In this document: one piece after another, positions 48,401 to 60,500 of the stretch
How the letters are laid out: the number at the start of each line of letters is the position of its first letter
Numbering within the stretch: position 1 is the stretch's first letter
Assembly: GCA_037501455.1 (NCBI GenBank)
Contig: CM074860.1
Location: forward strand, 42,046,501 to 42,110,500
DNA length: 64,000 bases
Reading direction: 5' to 3'
DNA from: Lantana camara
Taxonomy: Eukaryota; Streptophyta; Magnoliopsida; Lamiales; Verbenaceae
The notes under the pieces: model-generated
What the model was told of the DNA's origin: nothing
Seen by the model: the letters and a program-made list of their open reading frames with translations, nothing else
The model's database searches: none
Translations under genes and position numbers: made by a program

Positions 48401-50995
48401 ATTTGATTTGAAAAGTACGAAACGCTATGTATGAGCCTATGTATGCTTTGTCTCAGTTCTGTTATGATTTCGAGGTCAGTGTGTGTGATATGTACGTGGG
48501 ATATGATAAGCACAATATGCATGAGATATGTCTGTCCATCTGTGTGTGGCGGGTTAAGTACCCGATATATGTCTGTTTATCTGTGTGATGGGCCCCGGAG
48601 TTGTGGATAAGGGAGACCCGGGACGACCATGGGGTCGCCGGTTACGACCCCTGTGCACTTCTCCACCAACGGGAGACTTAGTTCTCCTATGCTGACGGAG
48701 CGCATTTTTGGCTGGCCGTCGAAGGAACCGGGCGGGATCCTCCGGTTCACATGTTTCGTTCTGTGGTGGGTTGAGAGGGGCACCTCTCTTCCCCAATGGT
48801 GTGAAGGTGGGATTGTTTTATGAGTTTTGCTTTGGTATGAGTAAGAGTGTTCTGTCTGTCCGTCTGTCATAAGTTCGTGAAACGGGGGTTAGATTCTTAA
48901 ATTAAGATAAAATTTGATTCGCTATTAACCTAATAAGTTATGTTCCGGTACGTGTGCTAAGTCTGCTTGGGTTTGTACGTATGCTTTGAGTTGTGTATAA
49001 GTTAAGCTTTGTTCGTTCTATTTTGATAAGTCACCCCGTATACATATTATCACGAGATAAAGGTTTTAGTGTGCAAAAACTAGTCCCGGGTTCACGAACA
49101 GTTTGATTTTGAACGTGTTGTGCTCTGTATATATATGTATAGTGTGCGTACGTTAACCCCTCGCTCAGTCTTTGGACTGACCCCTCCCCCTTTTATGTTT
49201 TAGTGAGCAGGTTTAGCTTTGGGTTCGCTTTGGAGTTCGTGCTAGGCGGCTGTGTGTCGGGTCTATCGAGTCTGTGTCTGTCTGTTTAAGTTTGATAAGT
49301 TTTGGTTCTGGTTTATGATTTGTAAATGTTATAGAAGATATGTTTGTGTAGGTTTGCACTTATGATTTGAACGTATGGAATTCGGGACAGGTTAGGACAG
49401 GTGCTTCGATTAGTTGAACCCATTTTGATGTGTAATTATTCGGGACAGGATAGGACAGGTTGCTGAACTAGTTGAACCCGTATATTTGATTCTGATATAT
49501 GTATTGCGTTATATGCTTGACGTGTTAGGTTTTTGAAAGTTGGCATTTCGTACTACTTCCACTGTCATGTTTTGCATTCTTTCATTCGTACAGGGTTAGA
49601 TACCGCCTACTTAGTGTATGTGTTTTCGTGTGTCACCCGTTCGCTGTGACTTGGCACGTGTACGGACTCTTCATTTCGTACACGTGTCGGATCATAGTGC
49701 GGGGGTGTGGTGCCCCACCGCTTGGAGTGTTACACAATCATTCTCCAAATTTGGTAACGGGTTAACGGGGTCAGGCGATTAAAAGGACAAGGTAACGGGA
49801 GTTAACACTTTAAATCACAAAATGGGGTAACGGGCGTTAACAAGGGCAGGATTGCTTCCCCTGTTTCCAGCTCTGCTCCGAAGCAACATCACCTAACAAA
49901 GCTTCCATGTCTAACTCGAACCAAACATCCCAAACAACAACAAAACACTAGCTAACCACATAATTAACCAATAGAACTCGAGGAAACATGTATATGATTC
50001 ATATATTTCAAATAAACATCAATTAATCCAAGGAAACATGCATTAATTCATCCAAAACCTTTATATCAAACCCTTAATGAAAAATGATCATACATGGCTC
50101 AAGCGTCACATAAATCATGCTTTATATGTATGTAATCAACTCAAGATTATCACATAAGTTCATATTAAGTCATGAAATGCAAGAAATCTTAAAACTCTAA
50201 CATTAACTCAAGGACCCATCAATTAAAAATACATGATCTTACCTTGATTGAGTGTAGAGATGGAGGAGATGAAGAGATGAAAGTGTATAGCTTGAATTCT
50301 TGATGAAAAGAGAAGAAAATCTTGGCCTTGTTTCCTTCCTTGGTGGATCGAAGTATGAAGAGAAGGAAGAGGGGTTTTCTTGCTTTGTTTCTTGGATAAA
50401 AATGAAGAATGAGATACATATATGTATGTATATGTATGTATAGCTTATGTCGATCAAAAAGGAAAGAAAAGAGATGAAATTGCGACTTGGTCCTTAGAGA
50501 ATTTAAGTGGATGCAATTAGGTATCAAGTTTCATGAATGTTACAAATAAGTCCAAATAAATTATCAATTAGGTCCAAAGGTTTCTAAATGTGTTCAATTA
50601 AGGACAATTGATCTAATATTCCCATAATTAAATTAATATATCACTTAGGCATAATCGGAGAATTTAAATACATAATCCACGGAATAAAATTCATGAAAGA
50701 AGGAATTGAAAAGCATAAAATTCGCAAGTATTCAAATTAAACGAATTGAATAGCACAACTAAAGAACGAAAAGGAATTAAATTCAAAGATAGACGGATCA
50801 AATTCCAAGTCATGAAGTCATACATGCATAAACGTTTAAAATTTAATGAAACGATTATCAAATAATTTCATATAATTCAAATACAACATACAAACATTAA
50901 AATAAACACATTATCACATAAATAAATAATTTAATAGCGCATGTAGCCCTCTCGTGACGTCATACATGTACGGCCCTAAGATGCGGGGCATTACA
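45431..50995 (-). mobile_element. 5' LTR of element B (split by solo LTR F)
   Basis: Starts at 50995 with TGTAATGCCCC and ends at 45431 with GGGGTGTTACA, followed by the PBS. Without F it is about 2.0 kb; compared with the 3' LTR it lacks about 1.4 kb just right of the F insertion. It keeps the donor-like AAG|GTAAGA (GT at 50242-50241), part of the dyad cluster (49753-49841), hairpin 45831-45847 and the pair CCGCCTAGC (45787) / GCTAGGCGG (45548). Confidence 0.9.
46172..49734 (+). mobile_element. Solo LTR F (plus strand), 3563 bp
   Basis: Begins TGTAACATCCCG and ends GGAGTGTTACA; TSD CAATC is exact at 46167-46171 and 49735-49739. It has a CT microsatellite at 46514, a GC-rich leader, a donor-like CGG|GTAAGC (GT at 47080-47081), hairpin 49166-49179, and GCTAGGCGG (49241) with CCGCCTAC (49603). 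A 169-codon open frame (46547-47056) lies in the leader without recognisable homology. No ACGGCCGT dyad cluster; only loose GGCGG/CCGCC palindromes at 46730-47340. Confidence 0.92.
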
Positions 50996-51768
50996 CCTAA
51001 TCCATTAAACTTTTAGGACTTTGTCACTTAGGTTAATGACACATGAAACAAGCCCTAATCTAAGCTGAATTAGAAATCATTCCAAGTCAATGAGTCCAAC
51101 AAATAGCGTGAGTGTTGATTTGACTCGACTTGTTTGTGGGATTGCGTCCTTAAGAAGGAATCATCCTATTTCATGGGATGACAAAGAGCATAGTAAATGC
51201 GTATGCAATACACAAGGATGCTCACTAATAGAATGAGTACACTGAGGTGTCCCGTGTGAGAACATTTTTAAATGGGAAATAGCTCACAAGTCAATGATGT
51301 GTGTCATTAGGCTTTAGACTTGAGATCTCATGGTTGTTTTGTGTGAGCAAACTAGATGATCTTAAATATAGGTCTAAAAGGGTGTCGTCCGAGTCACCTG
51401 GATTATAATTTATATTGGGATCATAAAAGTGGCACATAGAGACATGTCGGAATCAATAGAGAACCTACGCTTGCTTAAGACAAGAATATCTCTAATTGTC
51501 TAAGTCTTTCATATTCCATCTCGGAGTCCTTTGCCAAGATTGTGGATCGAGATCAAGAAAGGAGTTTCTTGGATCGAGAGTAAATGGATATAAAATGAAC
51601 TAACTTTATGATTGAATTATTCCCTTTCCCTAGATTTTAATCAAGAGATGTATTGGTAGGAGGAACGTATCTCAAAGTAGATCATTGACTGAAAGGTTCT
51701 TCGAATAAATTCATTATTCAGCTAGGGGTCACACTCCTATTGCTAGACTATGGATGTGTGATCTGTGA
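50996..51768 (+). mobile_element. Fragment of a copia-type LTR
   Basis: Resembles the reverse complement of parts of 21420-23697, for example the block GTGTCCCGTGTGAGAA near 51250 against 23240-23260. Both ends are cut by Ty3/gypsy LTR starts (50995 leftward, 51769 rightward), so no termini remain. No coding. Confidence 0.7.
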
Positions 51769-52470
51769 TGTGACGCCCTGTCCGTTTGGCCGTACAGGTA
51801 TGAGGTCACGTATGAGTTACGTGCGCATTTAAATTATTTATTTATGTACTTATACGTTGAACTTGATGTATTTGTTGAATAAGATTGTTTATATACTTGA
51901 ACTTTGCTTTCTTGTGCTTCTTTGACTCCGATTTGATCCGTTCGACTTTGAATTTAATTCCGAACTTGGTGAATATGTGATATCCTTAAAATATATGTCT
52001 TATGAACGTGTTTATATGTTGATTATACGTTTTTTGAACTTGTTTGATGAGGTCTTGGACCATTTTGGTGTTTTGGAACCTTTAGGACCTTAGGTGCATT
52101 TGAGGCACCTTGGGTTCCGGTTGGCATAACTTGAATCCGGAAATTCGGATTCGAATTTCGACACCACCGTTGGACTCGTTTTGACGATTCGGATCTAACA
52201 GAACAAGCCTCATAATTTTCTAAACCCGTTTTAACTAAAGTTTGTGTTTGTGACTCATTGTTATTGTCTGGGCTAAAGTTTGTGTTTGGGTGAATGTTCC
52301 GGATTGAACTGGTACAGTTAATTACTTTTAATTCGAATATTGCGTCCACATAAGCTTTGAGTTCGTCTGGCAGATTTACACCCCAAACACCGAAGGTTTT
52401 TGGGTCCATTCGAGTGTCTTTTAACATGGCCTTCAAGTTTTTGTTTTTTGAAACTCGTGGCTTTTATGTT
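51769..52470 (+). mobile_element. Ty3/gypsy LTR fragment (5' part), family C-like
   Basis: Starts TGTGACGCCCTG with a CAGGTATG motif 30 bp in, and shares with LTR C the block CGACACCACCGTTGGACT near 52160. It loses similarity around 52470, before any dyad cluster. A 137-codon minus frame here (52023-52436) crosses the repeat and is taken as chance. Confidence 0.65.
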
Positions 52471-52940
52471 TTAAGAGCATAGATTGGTCGCTATGGTCCT
52501 AAGGCGTGCTATCGTAACTTTATGGCATTTAAGATTGAATTTATGTTTTGAGCCATTTCGAGTATCCCAAGCTCATACTTTCCCCATCCAGGAAACAGTC
52601 ATGATATGCCAATAGTTAAGTTCACAAATCACTCTTTTATTAAATCAAAAATGAACTTCTAAAAATTTCCTTTTCATGGATCTGATAAACTTCTTAAAAC
52701 CAAATTGCATTTAGAAAACCCTTATATCGAGTTGAAATAATCTTTCACGAAATCGAGTTCAAAAAACTCCCTTTTTCCGAGTTTGAAAGCAAACACTTCG
52801 AATTTTCTTTCCAAAGAAACCTATCAGCATGACCATGAGAAAAAATATTTTTGATCTCGTAGAATTTTGCCCCACCCAATTGAGTGATAAATTAATCTCT
52901 CGAGGTACTGAAAACACTTTTCACGGAACCTCTCCCATCT
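52471..52940. other. Unassigned intergenic sequence
   Basis: No gene or repeat recognised. It continues at 56642 once the hAT element is removed, so 52471-52948 plus 56642-57500 is a stretch of older host or decayed sequence. Confidence 0.5.
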
Positions 52941-53045
52941 CTCCGTTGTAGGCCTGTAAATGGGTGGGGATTCCCCAGACCGAGGCCCAAAACAAATTTA
53001 AAATACCCAGGCCCAGACCCATTTTTATTTTTTATTGGGTCCGGG

Positions 53046-54161
53046 TAGGGATGTAAACGAACCGAGCCGAGCCGAGCCGAACCCTAGTGTTTTTCTAAGG
53101 TTCGAGTTCGAGTTCGTGTAAATTTTCTCGAACCCGAACTCGAACTCAAGCCTCTCGAACCTATAAATTTTGGGTTCGAATTCGGTTCGAATAAGAGTTC
53201 CGTTCGGGTTCGACTCGAGTTCGGTTCGAGTGTTCGAAAAGAAAAAAGAGAGAATCTAGATCTAGACATAATTCAGAAAAAAAAAAAGGAAAAAAAGAAA
53301 GAGAAGCGAGCGGAGGCGATGCAATGGATGATGGCGGCTGAAATGGTGTTATGGCGGAGGAGAAGACAGCTTTAGTTTCTTGGTGCGGCAACACGGCGGC
53401 GAGACCAGAAATGGTGGGCGGCGGCAGCAAGAAGTACGGTTGATGGGGTGAAGAGAAGGGAGAAAGAAAGGGGCGGCGGACGAGGGGCGGTGAGTGCAAA
53501 ACGGCGGTGGGCGAAGGTGTCTTCGTGGTGGCACGATGGGTGGTGGTGGCGGATGAAGTGTGGTGGGCAAATGAGATAGTGATGGCAGCGGTGGAATTGT
53601 GAAGGAGAGAAAGTAGGGTTTGTCAAATTGAAAATGAAATGGGTTATGAAGATGGTATGGTGGGCGGCGGAATTGTTTCAGGAAATAGGGTAGGGTTTAT
53701 AATATTTAAGTGATAAATGTAATATATTATATAAAATATAATTATTAATATATATGTATCTATGATGCACGGATACGGACACGGCGATACGGACACGACA
53801 CGACACGGATACGGTGACACGGATTTTTTCTTGAATTTCCCACGTGAGGAGTGTCGGACACGCGTGTCCGACACGACACGACACGGCAAAATGATATTTT
53901 TAGAAGTGTCTGTGCATCATAGATATGTATATATAATATTACATAATTAATATTAATATATATAATAAATATTTTATTTATTTATTAAAATATTAAGCTC
54001 GCGAACCCAAATTTCAGGAATAAAAGGTTCGAGTTCGGTTCGTGAAGGTCACGAATCGAGTCACGGTTCGATTCGGGTTCGACTTTTTCGAACTCGAACC
54101 TGAACCTTTATTGATTCGATTCGTTAGGCTCACGAACGAACTCGTCTCGTTTACATCCCTA
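53046..54161. mobile_element. Nested non-autonomous hAT-like element, 1116 bp
   Basis: The termini TAGGGATGTAAACGA are inverted at 54147-54161. The 8-bp flanks GGTCCGGG and GGTCCAGG differ by one base. Subterminal runs of GAGCC and TTCGAGTTCG are typical of this plant group. The proline-rich minus frames at 53161-53889 are read from a GGCGG-rich stretch and are not taken as genes. Confidence 0.85.
53759..53923. mobile_element. MITE, about 165 bp
   Basis: Inverted ends TCTATGATGCAC / GTGCATCATAGA enclose repeated GGACACG and GACACGACACG words that also pair across the element. TATGTA occurs on both sides and may be the target duplication. Superfamily not assigned. Confidence 0.75.
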
Positions 54162-54179
54162 GGTCCAGGTCTGGGCATA

Positions 54180-55344
54180 GACCCGATAATACCCATTCTT
54201 TCAATTTAACCCATATAGTAAAATGTAAAACCCTAATTTTGCAAGAATTTACTTTTCTCCCTCCAACAATTTCACCAATTTCTCTACGGCGTTTGAGGGG
54301 AACAATTTCCAATTTTTCTACGGCGACTCAGTTTGAGGGGACGACGATTCAGGCATAGTGATTCGGGCAACGGGATTCAATTTGCCCATTCTTGTCGAGG
54401 TAAAATCTCATTCTTCTTTTCTGTTATGCATTTTTGTGGACGGAGCTTTGTTGTTTAAACTAGAAGGCCAACAAAAATCATAGATATTCATAGTAATCTG
54501 GTTTATGATGATGAGTTATGCTTAATTCTTGATGGGTGTTCGCCTAGAGTGTTTAAGCTTAGACTTTCTGGGTTGATTACTTGTATGAAGAAATAATTTT
54601 GGTGAGCATGCTCTCGAGTAAGATTTTTCACAGCTTTCCCTCTTTATGTTAGTTGGTTTGTATTTGGAGCCCTTTGGAACATCATGAGTTTAAGAATAAT
54701 TTTTGCCCTTTGGTTCGTTATCCTATAGTATCAAGTTGGCATCTTTTCTGCTCTTAAGAATGTTATGCAGTAAAGGAACATTTAGGACTTCCACATTCTA
54801 TTATTGAGTTCCCAAATGCGAAAAATAGAAGATAGATGATCGGCTGTGCCAAAAATTAAGTAATGGAAATTAAAAGAATTGACAAGAATTGGCAGAATCA
54901 TTGACAAGATCAGAACCAATGTTGTTGCTTGATTAATGCACCTCATTTTCTTTTCTTTTATTTAAGAATTCAAATGCAATGGCTTCTGTGTTTGTTCTTG
55001 GATATGGGTTTCGTGTGGGTTATATCTATCAGCAAATGGGATTTGAAGACAGATTTCAAGAACTCAAATCCCTTTTTGGTTGAATTTTCTGGCAGTTACA
55101 CTCTGGCCACTAGATTCTTGACATGGTTTTGATTGGATTAAAATAGGGCTGTTTGAATTAGTCTTGTGATTAAATTAATCCGTTGTTTAGAGTAGACTAA
55201 TGGGATTAATTTGGAAAATAAAATTGCAGAATATGAATAAAAGGTATAGATAATATGTGTACAAGCTGGGTTGCATTGGAATTATTAGTTTTCCTGGAGC
55301 AAGTCTATAAATTATGTGGTCTTGATAATTAGAGTTTCTTGCAG
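54180..55344 (+). pseudogene. Probable captured gene 5' UTR and intron in hAT element
   Basis: Starting near 54225 the sequence changes to a plant 5'-UTR style (AAACCCTAATTTTGC, then C/T-rich) and reaches a donor-like TCGAG|GTAAAAT at about 54401, then T-rich intron-like sequence up to TTCTTGCAG before the TRS31-like exon. The coding part of the original first exon was not found. Continuity with the next exon is inferred. Confidence 0.45.
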
Positions 55345-55433
55345 GTGAGTTTGAGTGCGTCTGCATTCTTGTTTTCCGAGCTTGTTCAATATAATCAGAC
55401 GCAAGTCGATAACATTGCAGAGTTGGAAAGAAG
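55345..55433 (+). pseudogene. TRS31: Captured exon of TRAPP subunit TRS31/TRAPPC5
   Basis: An 89-bp exon with acceptor TTGCAG before it and donor AG|GTGACT after it encodes VSLSASAFLFSELVQYNQ and then TQVDNIAELERR. From memory this agrees with plant TRS31/TRAPPC5 at nearly every residue (one visible change, FA to SA). TRS31 is a core subunit of the TRAPP tethering complex in ER-Golgi traffic, with a Bet3-like fold. Here only one exon is present inside a hAT element, with no downstream exons, so it is a transduplicated fragment, not a gene. Confidence 0.85.
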
Positions 55434-55840
55434 GTGACTACTGATCTATCAATTTCAGTTATTCTGATGCAAAATTATACTTTGTTTCGTAACATCTAAA
55501 GTGTATATTGTCACGAGCAACACTAATAATTTATGTCATTTGCTTCCTTAATCTGGATAAAAGATATGCATATTGACAAATATTCACAAACTGGGGTTTT
55601 TTATTTTGTTATGTCGAGTTAATTTTATAGTTAACTTTTTCATTATGAATTTTATTGATATTATCTTTAATTAATTATTTTTTCTTTTACCAGGTTAGTT
55701 TTAGAAGATAACAAGAGGTTTCAAATGGAGTTCCGTGAAGATGTGATTGAAATTATTGAAATTGTAATTTTTAGATTCTATTATTTAAAAATATTAAAAT
55801 CGTATCTATATATTTATTTGCAGTATACATTTTATATATA

Positions 55841-56246
55841 TCTTACTCTATTATTAAGCGCGAGACCCAAGTGTGTTCTCTTGGATTGGTCTCTAATTTC
55901 TTTTTTTATTTAATTAATTAATTGTTTTTCATCCCATACGGAACGTGTTTCAAATCCACTCTTCTCTCAACTTACTTTTATTTTCTTCTTTTATATTCTT
56001 TTATTTTTTTCAAATATTTTTTAATTTATATTTTAACTACTTTTAAGAGACTAACCGCTTTGGTCTATTATATATTTTTATTTTTTTTCATATTTTCTAA
56101 TTTCTATTTTGTATTAGTTTTTAAACTTTAGTCATATTAAAAACAAATATAAAATAAATATGAACATAAAAATTTTAATTTAATATATATTTAAATAATT
56201 ATAATTTTATTATTTACACACGCATAGAGTGTGCCAGAATTGCTAG
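55841..56246 (+). mobile_element. Helitron-like insert, 406 bp
   Basis: Starts with TC after an A (TCTTACTCTATTATTAAGCG) and ends CTAG before a T. A CACAC/GTGTG hairpin lies 9 bp before the CTAG end. TC start, hairpin plus CTRR end and A/T insertion without TSD are the Helitron signature. Very A/T rich; no Rep/helicase. Confidence 0.65.
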
Positions 56247-56641
56247 TATATATTATTCATTAAGTATGGAACTACATTAGTGTCGATTTTCCATGATATT
56301 AATCATTATCATAATTATTATTATTATTATAAATGTGGAATGTGGAGGCCCAAAATCACAAAAAAATCTGTGAAGTGTGAGAAGTGATTAAACTTTAATC
56401 ATTAAAGGAACGACATTCGTAAATCGGAATAACAATGATATTAATAATTATAATTTATAATATATAAAAAATAAAAACAAAAAAAATAAGAGGGATGGGG
56501 CGCTGGGCCGGACCCAGGCCCAGACCCATTTTTCGGCCCCATTGTATTAAATGGGCTTGGACAGGGTCTGCATCCAAGTTTAAACAATGGGCAATAATTG
56601 GGTCTGGAGAATCCTCACCCATTTACAGGCCTACTCCGTTG

Positions 56642-57540
56642 GTACCATTAGAAAAAAATATGAATGCACCATCGGGGAACAAACATTTGAAAGTTGAGTT
56701 GAAACAAACTTCTGAAAACGGTCGTTCTCATATTGAGTTAGAAACACAAACTGCTCGAGATGCACACACACATTTATCTTCATATTGTATGATAAAACAA
56801 ATATCTGTCTTACGCATCATTTTTTCATCAGCCACATCTCAATCTCTAGATGTTCCATGGTGAACATCGGTCCAAAAATTGTAAAAAGCCTTCAAATCAT
56901 AAAGTTAATTTTACCCACTGATTACTCTACACTTGTACAATACATCCCACCTAAATGAAAAAAAAAAGGAAGACCAAAACCTGATTGATGCGCCCGTAAG
57001 TTCAAATGAAACAACTTATAAACACACATAAAGTGGTTAACAAACCTTTTACTAAAATAACTTATAAAATCTGACCGAGAAAAAGTTAAAATCTTAACAA
57101 CTTTTACGTTCTTTTAAAATAAGTTGGGGAAGTGCAACAAAACAGAAGTTGGGGAATTACGAACTTTTTAAACATCTTAACAAACACTCATTTATTTTTC
57201 ATTTAATTTGCACAATTATGATTACCAACATCTTAGAAGCCTATCAATTTATTTTTAAAATAAAATTCAGACATCTTATAAGCTAAAAAAATATCTTATA
57301 AGATGCTAGAACTTATAAGCTACTCAAATTAAGCTTAGCCAAACACCCTCTAAGTTACGACTGTACTCCTATCATCTAATAGTGATGTGGTCCCGAGCCC
57401 TAAACATTCTATTAGTCGAAGGACCAAAAGCCCTAAACATAATATTAATCGAATCTTCAACTTGCAACAAATTCTTTGAGATATAAGAAAACAGGGTTCG
57501 GATAGGAAACAGTTTTACTAATTTAAACAGTGAACATTCA
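56642..57540. other. Intergenic sequence downstream of the CDKF gene
   Basis: A/T-rich, no frame or repeat recognised. It is continuous with 52471-52948 in the pre-insertion locus. Confidence 0.5.
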
Positions 57541-57650
57541 AAACCAATTTACATGCGAGAACCACTAATAGAAAACAATGTGTAGTGGAAACAGGTTGTT
57601 GCAAGGAACAAGTCAATGCAAAAAGAATCAGCGTTAACAATTTGTAAAAT

Positions 57651-57656
57651 TTTATT
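57651..57656 (-). terminator. Candidate polyadenylation signal of CDKF
   Basis: AATAAA on the minus strand, about 250 bp after the stop codon at 57908. A donor-like CTTCAG|GTATGAG near 57858 and an acceptor-like GACAG near 57703 allow a small 3'-UTR intron between stop and signal. Neither is proven. Confidence 0.45.
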
Positions 57657-57907
57657 GAGCTCATTGTAGCAGAATGGTCTCTGATCAGTCATCTTCTGTC
57701 TTTCAAAGTATTTCCACCGATCCAAGAAAACATGAATCCATCCCACAAAATATTCATAACATTCTTGGGGAACACATCACACACAGAAAGATACACCCCC
57801 AACTAAAGATAAAAAATAACATTACTAGATTTTCAACAAATATAAATACGTCTCATACCTGAAGTTTCTCCCCAGTAAATTCTTGCATATGTCGCATTAA
57901 ATGAACA

Positions 57908-60500
57908 TCAAGAAAACCGAATCGAAAAACCATTTTCTGTGGTCATAATATTCGACGACCCAAACTCATCAAAATCAGAATCTGACCCAAAATCCCTATA
58001 ATCATTCCACTCCACATCGGAATCTTCATCCCGACTCCCATGTCCAGAAGGTATCTTCAGCTCAGACAAAGGAACCGGCAAAGGATCTTCATTCAAATAC
58101 CTATCATGAACCAACTCCATTGCAGTAGCTCTACTAGCAGGATCGAAACACAAAAGCTTCCTGACAAGAACCACCTCATCAGCCGACCTATTCTTAAGGC
58201 ACCCTTCCAAACCAACTGGCTTTTCCACTTTACTAAATGAAATAATCTTATAATCCGGAAGCTGCACACACCCCGGCCAAACTTCTTCATTTAAATTACC
58301 CAAAATACTAAAAATCTTCCCCAATTGATCAATATCCGAATTTCCTGGAAATAACGGCTCGAGACTCAAAAGCTCAGCAAATATGCAACCGACCGACCAT
58401 AGATCAATCTCTAGCCCGTAATTGGTGGAGCCGTAAAGAAGCTCTGGGGCTCTAAACCAACGGGTTCCAACACACGAGGTGAGGGGGCCGTTACCATCGA
58501 GACGGGCTTCTTCCGTTTCATAAGAGCAGGAATATTGTTGGAAAGGATCTTCAAGATCGCTCGTGGTGCATGTGGCGAGACAAGAAGTGGCTCCATCATG
58601 GGTTGTGCTGTCTTCATCAATGTCTTTGGTGGGGTCGTAGGGGCCCACGATGTTTTTTTCAGAGATGAGTTCTGCATGCTCTTGGATCGATTGAATGTTA
58701 AGTGTGGGGGTGGTCTCGAGAGGTGACATTGAAGTGGGTTGATTTGGGAAAGGCTGCTGGTTGAACTGATTATAAGCATCATTGTCGACAAATCCGGGTA
58801 TTAGAAGTATCCTAGCCTGAAAAGATAGATAAATACATTTTACTTACCTAGGAAATATAGATGACAGGACAAAAAGGGAAGTTAGCAATGGTCACCATGA
58901 CCTACCCTGGAACTATGCACAATTACACAAATATCTCCTGTTAAATCAGAACATCTGACTTATTCGACCTCAGAGTTACCCTCTTCCTTAGATGATTTAC
59001 ATATAATTAAATGATGTTGAAATTCGAATTTTGGTGAACTTCTGAATTTGTTCTTGCATGGATGAATGAATTATGCTAAGTTTCTTGTATTTTAGTACTC
59101 TCTTCTAGTTTTAACTAAATTTAAATAAACAAAGGTGATATTTGTGCTTTAAAAATTCAGAAGAGACATTCCCTACTACACACAGTAACAATTACTTACA
59201 AAGAATGGACATATTTAATTCAACTGTGGATTTCATTTAAGCAGCAGAAGCACAGAAAATACACTCAAAATTTCATCAAAAAGAAAGTTGAGGCAAAGAT
59301 AAAAGCCTAACATAACCAATACTACCTCAGCAATTCATGTTCGATGCTATAACATAACTTCGTTTTTTGCCTTCCATCGCTGATTATAACTCAATTTGAT
59401 CCTGAGATTTCTTAGTTCATTGTCAGAGAAATATCTAATGCAAATTATTCGGATTGCATTAACTCCTACACCGTCATTTTACAAAGTCCTTTTGACATCA
59501 TCAAACTTTTCTAAATTATACAACATAACTACATAAGTAGTCTGTAGATTTAGTTGATTCTGCGTCAGATTTAGAAGGGCTTTAACCTTCTTCAAACTCC
59601 ATTACGTCACCCCTATTCGCTACCCCTCCTCTTATGCTAGAAAAGTGCTCAATATGGAAATTCACAAATTTTATTGGACTTGAAAACATTTTTCTTGTGA
59701 TCAATGTTCTACAAGAACTTATGCACACAAATTTAGAGGTAACGCCATTAAAATTCCGACAAACTACAATTCTATCAAACATCATAGAATATAGCAAACG
59801 ATCAGACCAGCCAAGAATCATGGTTAAAGTCCAAATATTCAAATAAGTTAAAAAGTCAAAACTGAGGGAAAAAATTGAAGAATATGCGATGATACTAGAA
59901 CACCAAATTCACTTCCTGGCCGAACGTATGAAATGCAACATCGTAGTAAACAGAATAATACTGAAAAAGCTTTTTCAATACTAAGCAAACTCAAACCTGC
60001 CCAAAATCGGCGATTTTGAGTAGACCATCAGCAGAAATCAGCAAATTAGATGGCTTCAAATCCCTATGAACAATCGAATTACGGTGGCACGCGTCAATCC
60101 CCCGCAGAATCTGCACCATCCACCTTTTCACCTCTCCAACGCTGATCCCATCCTCCCACTCTTTCTTCGCAGCCTTTATCACGGCAGCCAAATCGGTGGG
60201 CAAGTATTCGAGCACCAATACGGCGTCCTCGTCCTCGCTCCAGAAGTATTCGTGCAAGAAAACGACATTGGGGCAGTTTTGGAGGGTTTGAAGGGCTTCG
60301 ATTTCCCGAAAAGCGGACTGGTAATCGTGAACCTCTTTAAGGGCAACGATGACTGCGTCGGAGCGGCGCCGGGCTTTGTAGACGTCGGAATATGCGCCGG
60401 AGCCGACGCGCTCTAAGATTTCGTATTTTGAGGTGATCTCGCGGCGGGTGTAGATGCTCCAGCTCTTCGATGGTGGCGGAGATGGCTGCTGCTCATCCAT
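57908..60500 (-). CDS. CDKF;1: Cyclin-dependent kinase F (CDK-activating kinase), two exons, 470 aa
   Basis: CDK-activating kinase of the plant-specific CDKF class, which phosphorylates the T-loop of other CDKs (the CDKD CAKs in Arabidopsis) in the nucleus and cytoplasm. Exon 1 is 59997-60500 (168 codons, donor CAG|GTTTGA) and exon 2 is 57908-58816 (acceptor TTTCAG), joined in phase 0 through GQ|ARI; the intron is 1180 bp. Residues: glycine loop GSGAYSDVY 33-41, catalytic Lys55, HRDLKPSN 145-152, DFG 165-167, T-loop Thr286 in SCVGTRWFR, APE 291-293. The roughly 125-residue DFG-to-APE spacing, far longer than in other CDKs, is the CDKF signature and includes the conserved DGATSCLATCT block. 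The acidic tail SDSDFDEFG also matches the Arabidopsis protein as I remember it. All catalytic residues are intact, so the gene looks functional. Confidence 0.95.

Larger units (their letters stand above)
52949..56633. mobile_element. Non-autonomous hAT element, 3685 bp
   Basis: The terminal inverted repeats start TAGGCCTGTAAATGGGTG and extend about 33 bp with few mismatches. The 8-bp TSD CTCCGTTG is exact at 52941-52948 and 56634-56641, the hAT hallmark. No transposase frame. Inside lie another hAT (53046-54161) with a MITE, a captured TRAPPC5 exon (55345-55433) and a Helitron-like insert (55841-56246). Confidence 0.92.

Noticed and set aside
52023..52436. 137-codon minus-strand frame
   Set aside because: It crosses the middle of an LTR fragment in the opposite sense and has no recognisable motif.
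53161..53889. Proline- and serine-rich minus-strand frames
   Set aside because: They are read from a GGCGG-rich low-complexity part of a nested hAT element, in several overlapping frames at once.
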